A stretch of 64,000 nt of DNA from Adiantum capillus-veneris. Lineage: Eukaryota > Streptophyta > Polypodiopsida > Polypodiales > Pteridaceae. Every line of letters starts with the position of its first letter. Within the stretch, counting starts at the first letter, position 1. The notes under the pieces are model-generated. The model made no database searches and was not told the origin of the DNA. It was given only the letters and a program-made list of their open reading frames with translations. The DNA lies in the NCBI GenBank assembly GCA_014529385.2, contig CM043942.1:27953469-28017468 (forward strand). Reading direction: 5' to 3'. Shown here piece after piece: positions 57,777-64,000 of this stretch. Made by a program: the position numbers and the translations under genes.

Positions 57777-60300
57777 TCATGTGTATGAGAGTAAGCCCAA
57801 AGCTTTTCGGAAAGCTTCAAACTTTTCTCGTGATAACGCCTTTGTAAATAGATCTACAATGTTATCTTGTGTAGGACAGTAAGTTAGTGTGATCTCCCCT
57901 GCATGTAGCCTTTCCCTGACATAGTGGTAGTGAACCTCTATGTGCTTTGTTCTTGCATGAAATACTGGATTCCTTGCAACTGCCATAGCACTCTGACTGT
58001 CAGTGAAAATGGTAGTGGGTGCCTGTTGACACTCACAAAGATCTGCCAATAACCTGCGTATCCATACACAATCAACTGTTGCCGTGAAAGCTGCCCTGTA
58101 CTCAGCTTCACAAGTTGATGTAGCCACTGTGGGTTGCTTCTTGCTTAGCCAAGATATACATGCATTTCCCAAGAAAAAACAATTGCCACTTGTGGAATGT
58201 CGTGTGTCAAAATCACCAGCCCAATCTGAATCGCTGTAACCAAGAAGCTGCATAGAACTGTGCTTTCCATACATATCCCCCCTTGGAAAGAACATGGCAA
58301 GATTAGGGGTACCTGAAAGGTAACGAAGTATGCGCTTCACGGCCTGCCAATGATGCATACCTGGGTTGTACATAAATCTACTTGCTTGTGAAACCCCAAA
58401 TTGAATGTCTGGACGAGTGTTGCCTGCCAAATATATCAAGCAACCAACGGCTGCTGCATAAGTATGTACATCAAAAGGTTCTCCAGCATCGTGCATGCTC
58501 AACTTTGATCCAGTTTCTACGGGTGTAGAGATTGGCTTACAATTTTGCATACCAAACTTGTCCAAAATTTTATGCAAATATTTTGCCTGCAACATGTATA
58601 TGCCATCCTCTGATTGCACAAACTGAATACCCAAGTAATAATGTAGCAAACCAAGATCAGACATCTCAAAGGTTTTTCTCAAAGCATCTTTAAACGCTTC
58701 AATTTCATCTGCATTATTGCATGTAAGAAGAATATCATCCACATAAAGTGTTAGCATAATGAGAACTCCATCTCTCTTTTTGACATACAAAGTACTTTCT
58801 GTTGGACTATTCTGAAATCCCTGGCCAATCAAATAAGTATGTATCTTCTCATACCATGCTCTTGGAGCCTGTTTGAGACCATACAAAGCTTTACGCAATC
58901 TACATACCTTTTGCTCTTGACCTTTTACAACAAAACCACTTGGTTGACTTACATAAACTTCTTCCTACAAATCACCATTCAAAAAAGTAGTTTTGATATC
59001 CAACTGATGCACTTTCCAACCATGATGAGCAGCAATTGCAACTAGTGATCTAACTGTGGACGCACGAGAAGTAGGAGCAAAGGTTTCATCATAATCTATG
59101 CCTTTCTGTTGCGCATAGCCTTTTGCCACAAGCCTTGCTTTGTACCTATCAACAGTACCATCTTGTTTCCTTTTTACCTTAAAAACCCACTTTGTACCAA
59201 TAGGCTTTTTACCTGTAGGCAAATCCACTAGATCCCATGTATGATTCTTATGAATAGAATCAATTTCTTGCTGCATAGCATCTTTCCAATGAACACACTC
59301 TAAAGCTTGTTCAAACGAATCAAGCTCATCTGCATCACAAAGAGTGCTAAAGCAAGCCAAATCTACTTGCTCTCTACCAAAAGTAGTACCAGCACGTGTT
59401 TTTCGTGGCAACGGTGCATCCAACTTGCTATCCTGCAAAGTTTTCTGAACCCATTTAGGCAAGGTTCTTTCTTCCCTGAGAACTTCTTGCTCTTCACGCA
59501 CAATTTCCTCTACATCATGAGGTGTCACATGCTGATCAAAAGATTGATCAAGATTATCAACCTGTTGTGATTCTTGATTCTCCACAAAAGAAGGAAGCAA
59601 ACCTTCAAATACATCATGTGTCTGCATATGCGGTACATCAAAAGCAACCATAGGTTGAGCAGTAGTTTCTGCAAAAATTACATCACGACTTTCAAAAATC
59701 TTGTTTGTAGCAGGATTGTAAAGTCTATAACCTTTACTTCCACTACTGTACCCCACAAATATACATTTGATTGCCTTATCATCAAGCTTCCCACATAACT
59801 GCTGAGGGATGTGAGCATAAGCAAGACAACCAAAAACACGAAGATAACTGACTGAAGGTTTTCTGTCATACCAAGCTTCAAATGGAGTAATGGTCTTCAA
59901 GGCACGAGTAGGACACCTGTTCAAAACATGTGCTGCACAAGCAACTGCCTCCATCCATAGCTTATGAGGCAAACTCTTAGCCTTGAGCATACATCTAGCC
60001 GTCTCCATTAAAGACATGTTCTTCCTTTCTGCAACACCATCCTGTTGTGGTGTGTATGGCATAGTGCATTGGTGTTTAATGCATTTCTTTCCCAAAAAAT
60101 CCTTAAATGCACCTGACATGTATTCACCTCCTCGATCAGTACGAAGAGTCTGTACTTTGCAACCTGTTTCATTTTCAACCATGGCGACATAATGTTGAAA
60201 AACTGCAAACACATCTGACTTTGCTTTGAGTGGATACACCTGGAAAAGTCATCAATGAAGGTCACAAAATAAAGGCTGTTTCCTATAGATGGCGTCCTCA
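57777..60300 (-). pseudogene. copia-3 integrase, RT and RNase H
   Basis: Reading down the minus strand, RTPSIGNSLYFVTFIDDFSR at 60298 onwards is followed by a frame slip near 60240 and then VYPLKAKSDVFAVFQHYVAM. Integrase shows TLRTDRGGEYMSG and PQQDGVAERKN, RT shows KWVFKVKRKQDGTVDRYKAR and QLDIKTTFLNGDL. A TAG (58965-58967) interrupts there. The same frame resumes with RKALYGLKQAPRAWYEKIH, LTLYVDDILLT, and RNase H TDSQSAMAVARNPVFHARTK and HYHYVRERLHAGE. The stop at 57777 ends the polyprotein close to the LTR. Confidence 0.92.
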
Positions 60301-61947
60301 TAGGACCACATACATCACGTGTACAAGCTGCAACTTTCGTGTCGCTCTAACTGAACCATCCTGCGAAAATGCAAATCTGTGCATCTTTCCAAGAACGCAA
60401 CCTTCACATACATGTCTTGGTGGCATCTCCAATAAAGACAAATCATGCACCATATTATGACGTTGTAAAGTCATCAAACTGCCATAACTAACATGCCCAA
60501 ATCTAGCATGCCACAACTCAGCATCCTGCATGGTCTGAGTCTTTGTTTCTGCAATACATAACTGAATCTGCTTTTCATAACGATCTAGCACAAATAGTCC
60601 ATTTTCCAGCGTACCTGTAGTGATAAGAGAATAACCATTCTCTCGATCTCGTACAACACATCTGTCATCCTCAAAAATGACCCGAAGAACATTTTTTGCA
60701 AGAGAGGATACAGACAACAAATTCTTCTTGATCCCTGGAACATATAAGACATCTGGCAAGCATAAATCTGAACCATCTGAAATGGTAATCAAAATCTTAC
60801 CAACGCCTTTGATTGGATAAGAAGCATTATTTGCACATGTCACCTTCTTTCCTGCTGGAGCTGCATCCAATGAACAAAACAAATCCTTTCTTGAAGTAAT
60901 ATGCCTGGATGCACCACTATCAAAGTACCAAATCATTTGTGTCTTGTCAACACTGTAAGCAAAAAAATCTGAACATACTACGAAAGCATAAGAATCCTGC
61001 ACAAAGTTTGCAGACTCTTCTTTAGCTGTAGAAGAATCACCAGAAGCTGAAACAACCAAACTTGACTCTTTCTTCTTTTCTTTAGCAATTTTCTTTTTAC
61101 ACTCACTAATGTAGTGACCAGGTTTCTTGCAGTAGTGACATTTACCTTTCTTCTTGGACTTGTCGGAATCACCTTTAGACTTCTCTGAAGACTGTTCTGC
61201 ACCAAACTTGGAGTGATGAGCACTCTCTTTACCCTTGCTTTTGTTATGTACAACAAGAGCATGATCCATACCATCCACCTGTAAAGAATTGTTCTTACGT
61301 GATTGATCCTCCTGCAATAGCAAAGCCACTAACTCTTCAAAATGAAGAGGCTCAGGATTAGCTCGCAAAGACAAAGTCAAAGAAGTCTGAAAAGTCAAAT
61401 AAGATGGTGGTAGTGAATTGAGTGTTTTGGAAACCAAGTCCTTCTCTAGAATCACTTCATCAATGCTAAGAAATTGCTCTTTAAGATCCCTGATTTTTGT
61501 AAGATGCTCGACAATATCGTCACCTTCGTCCATCTGTATTTTGTCAAGTTGTTTCTTCAAAAACTCTATTCTGGCAGCATTTCTTCCTCCAAACATAGCT
61601 TGCAGAGTTTTCCAAGCATCCTCAGAAGTTCTGCAAGATCTGATATGTGGTGTGATTGTCCTTTTTATGGTTAAGGCAATCACAGCCATAGCCTGTGCAT
61701 CTTTAGTATCCCATCTCTTTTGCTCTGGAGTGACTTGTGAGGGTCCTGCACCAACAGCTGCACCACGACCAGGCGTGGCAGGTGCAATGCTACCTGGACG
61801 AACTTCATCTCTAGATACATAATCCCACAATCCTTTACCAACCAAAACATTTTTGGCCATAAAAGACCAAAGAGAATAGTTGGTACCATCCAATTTGTCT
61901 TCGGATGTAAACGCACCAAAAATCTCTTTCTCCGTAGATTGAGCCAT
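60298..61947 (-). pseudogene. copia-3 gag and protease
   Basis: I take the ATG at 61947 (MAQSTEKEIFGAFTSEDKLD), as the gag match starts there; five more in-frame residues lie upstream. Gag contains TNYSLWSFMAKNVLVGKGLW and a zinc knuckle CHYCKKPGHYISEC. Protease has WYFDSGASRHIT with an intact DSGA. The pre-integrase domain has LWHARFGHVSYGSL and CEGCVLGKMHR. A frameshift near 60305, within the first integrase Asp motif (LVH.D.CGP), ends the reading. Confidence 0.92.
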
Positions 61948-62330
61948 ACTGTGGATGCACACAAGAGAGAAAAAGAACCTCCAAGAGATTCACAAATCTC
62001 CTCTCCAATCCAAGCAAAAATCTACACAAAATCTCAGCACAAAGCTAAGACAAGCTGCTTCCCAAAAGAACTGTTTACCTGAAGAAAATCTGTCAAAAAG
62101 CACACCCTCTCGATCTAAACGCCTCCGAAAAGTAACTTCTGCTACGCTGATCAGAACAAAATTCTGAGGGCTCGAACGGCTTCGAAAGGGGGGTAAAACC
62201 CCTGGTCGCCTGATCAGAATACTCTCGGAACGTCGAGGATGCTCCCACGAGCAAATTTTTCGAAAACTGCCTGAAAACTGCGATTGCGCGCGCGGACGCG
62301 AAAACGCAAGTAGAGGCTCTGGAAATCACC

Positions 62331-62346
62331 AAGCTCTGATACCAAT
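62331..62346 (-). promoter_or_regulatory. copia-3 primer-binding site
   Basis: On the minus strand ATTGGTATCAGAGCTT follows the 5' LTR directly and contains the perfect initiator-methionine tRNA complement TGGTATCAGAGC. Confidence 0.9.
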
Positions 62347-62623
62347 TGTTGAAGATGATGAAACAAGAAACAGAAGGAAGACAACAACTCAGAGTAGGAA
62401 GAAGATGGAGAAGCAGAAGACACAGAGCTTGCGTACGAGATCTCTGTAGTCTATCTCTCTGTATTAGAATAATAGAGTATACAAACTCAGAGCTACAAAG
62501 CTTATATGAAACCCTAAGAGATAAGGTGTCCTTTCACACCGGATGTCCAGGGGGAAAAACCCAGTGGGAGAAAAGTGCCCCTGGTGAAGCGCGTATACAC
62601 ACTAACACTACTACATGTCTACG
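62347..62623 (-). repeat. copia-3 5' LTR
   Basis: A 277-bp copy of 57453-57729, bounded by the GGAGA duplication. Confidence 0.93.
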
Positions 62624-62629
62624 GGAGAT

Positions 62630-63655
62630 ACATATGGAAATTTGGGTTTTTGTGTGGAATCATGGGAGACTCCAAAATGTATTACTATTTGCCATTCATT
62701 GAGACATAGATGGAAATTTGTGTTTTCCTATGGAATCATGGGAGACTCCAAAATGTATTACTATTTTCCATTCATTGAGACATAGATGGAAATTTGTGTT
62801 TTCCTATGGAATCATGGGAGAGTCTAATACGTGGCAAACATACTAGGCATGGGAGAGGCAATGTTGAGGCATAGATGGAAATTTGTGTCTCCCTTTGGAA
62901 TCAAGGGAGAGTCCAGACATGGGAGCATCAATGCTGAGACATAGATGGAAATTGGTGCTTTCCTTTGGAATCATAGATATAACTATGTGTTTTCCTTTGG
63001 TTCTAAATACTCGACTCTCCCCTGATTATCTATAAAATATTTTTTTTCCTTTGGCTCTAAATAATGGACTCTCCCATGATTATCTATGAAATTTGTGTTT
63101 TCATTTTTCTCTAAATACTGGACTCCCATGATTATCTATGAAATTTGTCTTTTCCTTTGGCTCTAAATAACGGACTTTCCAATGATTATCTATGAAAATT
63201 GTGTTTTCCTCTAGAGCCAAATACTAGACTCTCCCATGATTATCTACGAAATTTGTGTTTTCCTTTGGAGCGAGTATTTGGATCTCCCATGATTATCTAT
63301 GAAATTTGGCTCCAGAGGAAAACAAAAATTTCATAGATAATCATGGAAGGGTCGCGTGTTTAGAGCCAAATGAAAACAAGAATTTATATCTATGATTCCA
63401 AAGGAAAACACAAATTTCCATCTATGTATCGACATTTAATCTCCCATGTTTGGACTCTCCCATGATTCCAAAGGAAAACACAAATTTCCATTCTATGTCT
63501 CAACATTGACTCTCCCATGTCCTATATGTTTGCCACATACTGGACTCCCCCATGATTCCATAGGAAAACACTTCGATCTATGTCTCAATGAATGGAAAAT
63601 TGCAATACATTCTAACTCTCCCATGATTCCTTGCGAAAACACAAATTTCCAAAAA
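62630..63655. repeat. 1-kb foldback built from short repeats
   Basis: The left half repeats GACATAGATGGAAATTTGTG and TTTTCCTTTGGAATCATGGG with GAGAGTCCA. The right half carries the complement, GGACTCTCCCATGATTCCAA and AGGAAAACACAAATTTCCAT. The centre (about 63000-63340) is a tandem of ATGATTATCTATGAAATTTG units with TGTTTTCCTTTGGCTCTAAA. The two ends match each other, including ATGTATTACTATTTGCCATTCATTG against its complement. There is no coding content. Confidence 0.8.
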
Positions 63656-63789
63656 TAGTGCTACATAGCTCTTCATATTCTTCCAAACACTTCTGCATTA
63701 TAACAAGTGACAATCACGAGGCCTGTTCCCATAAAATATTTGAACTTGGTTAATTGTTATGCATAGAAATTTAGTACACGTTGTAAAAA
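63656..63789. other. No gene seen
   Basis: Short non-coding stretch between the foldback repeat and the final microsatellite. Confidence 0.4.
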
Positions 63790-63801
63790 TCTCTCTCTCT
63801 C

Positions 63802-63897
<96 letters not shown>

Positions 63898-63912
63898 ACA
63901 CACACACACACC
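63790..63912. repeat. (CT)n-(CA)n microsatellite
   Basis: A CT run with one CACT interruption passes directly into a CA run of about 40 units. The rest of the window to 64000 shows no gene. Confidence 0.95.
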
Positions 63913-64000
63913 CATACACACATGCATGCATGTGTGTTGTATTTGCACATACAAACAAGTAATCATTGGCAATGGGCACTCTTGTAGTGATTGCCTCGAT

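Larger units (their letters stand above)
57453..62623 (-). mobile_element. copia-3: nearly full-length copia element
   Basis: A 5,171-bp element on the minus strand with two 277-bp LTRs and a GGAGA target duplication (57448-57452 and 62624-62628). The LTRs differ at about seven positions, so it is somewhat older than copia-1. The last base of the right LTR is G instead of A. A primer-binding site and purine tract lie in the right places. All copia domains are present in order but broken by two frameshifts and one stop. Confidence 0.95.

Overview
The window looks like nuclear DNA from a land plant. The evidence is a spliced plant-type 3-ketodihydrosphingosine reductase gene, many relics of plant PLS-class pentatricopeptide (PPR) genes, plant Ty1/copia and Ty3/gypsy elements with tRNA-iMet-type primer sites, and very heavy CT/GA, TG/CA and poly-G tracts. 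The density of PPR debris and the presence of a Penelope-type reverse transcriptase suggest a seedless vascular plant such as a fern. That is an inference, and I cannot name a species.

Layout. 0.9-2.4 kb: one apparently intact host gene (KDSR/TSC10-like, minus strand, four exons). 2.9-4.4 kb: minus-strand LINE relic. 5.8-11.5 kb: nearly intact copia element (copia-1) with 187-bp LTRs and 5-bp target duplications, broken by one stop codon. 13.2-21.1 kb: decayed gypsy element (gypsy-A), split inside its reverse transcriptase by a 3.36-kb Mutator-like foldback element made mostly of microsatellite and flanked by a 9-bp target duplication. 22.0-23.2 and 28.2-29.4 kb: two arms of a 1.2-kb inverted repeat. 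Between them lie a Penelope-like reverse transcriptase (23.3-24.0 kb) and a second gypsy relic (24.25-27.5 kb) with a retropepsin-like domain downstream of its integrase. 30.1-33.1 kb: a degenerate minus-strand array of one PPR sub-motif. 35.0-38.9 kb: LINE and PPR fragments, including a 1-kb direct duplication.

38.8-50.8 kb is the least ordinary part. On the minus strand a spliced gene joins a histone H3-like fold, beginning MARTKQTARK, to an Ulp1/C48-like cysteine-protease domain; it is now broken. Next come an array of hairpin-forming repeats and a divergent promoter between a lysine-rich minus-strand ORF and an unknown spliced plus-strand gene. A transposase-like gene is cut in two (N half 49.1-50.8 kb, C half 43.7-44.8 kb). 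The roughly 4.3 kb separating its halves is a plus-strand patchwork of PPR, UPL1/UPL2 ubiquitin-ligase and TFIIS-LW-domain fragments. I read this as an old multi-gene DNA mobile element invaded by a chimeric gene-fragment block.

51.9-55.8 kb: a small internally deleted copia element (copia-2) with a 5-bp target duplication, lacking integrase and the RT core. 57.5-62.6 kb: a minus-strand copia element (copia-3) with 277-bp LTRs and a 5-bp target duplication, damaged by two frameshifts and one stop. 62.6-63.7 kb: a 1-kb foldback repeat. No rRNA, tRNA or CRISPR locus was recognised. Apart from the reductase, nearly all coding content is mobile-element or gene-fragment debris. Splice sites and gene models were worked out by eye.
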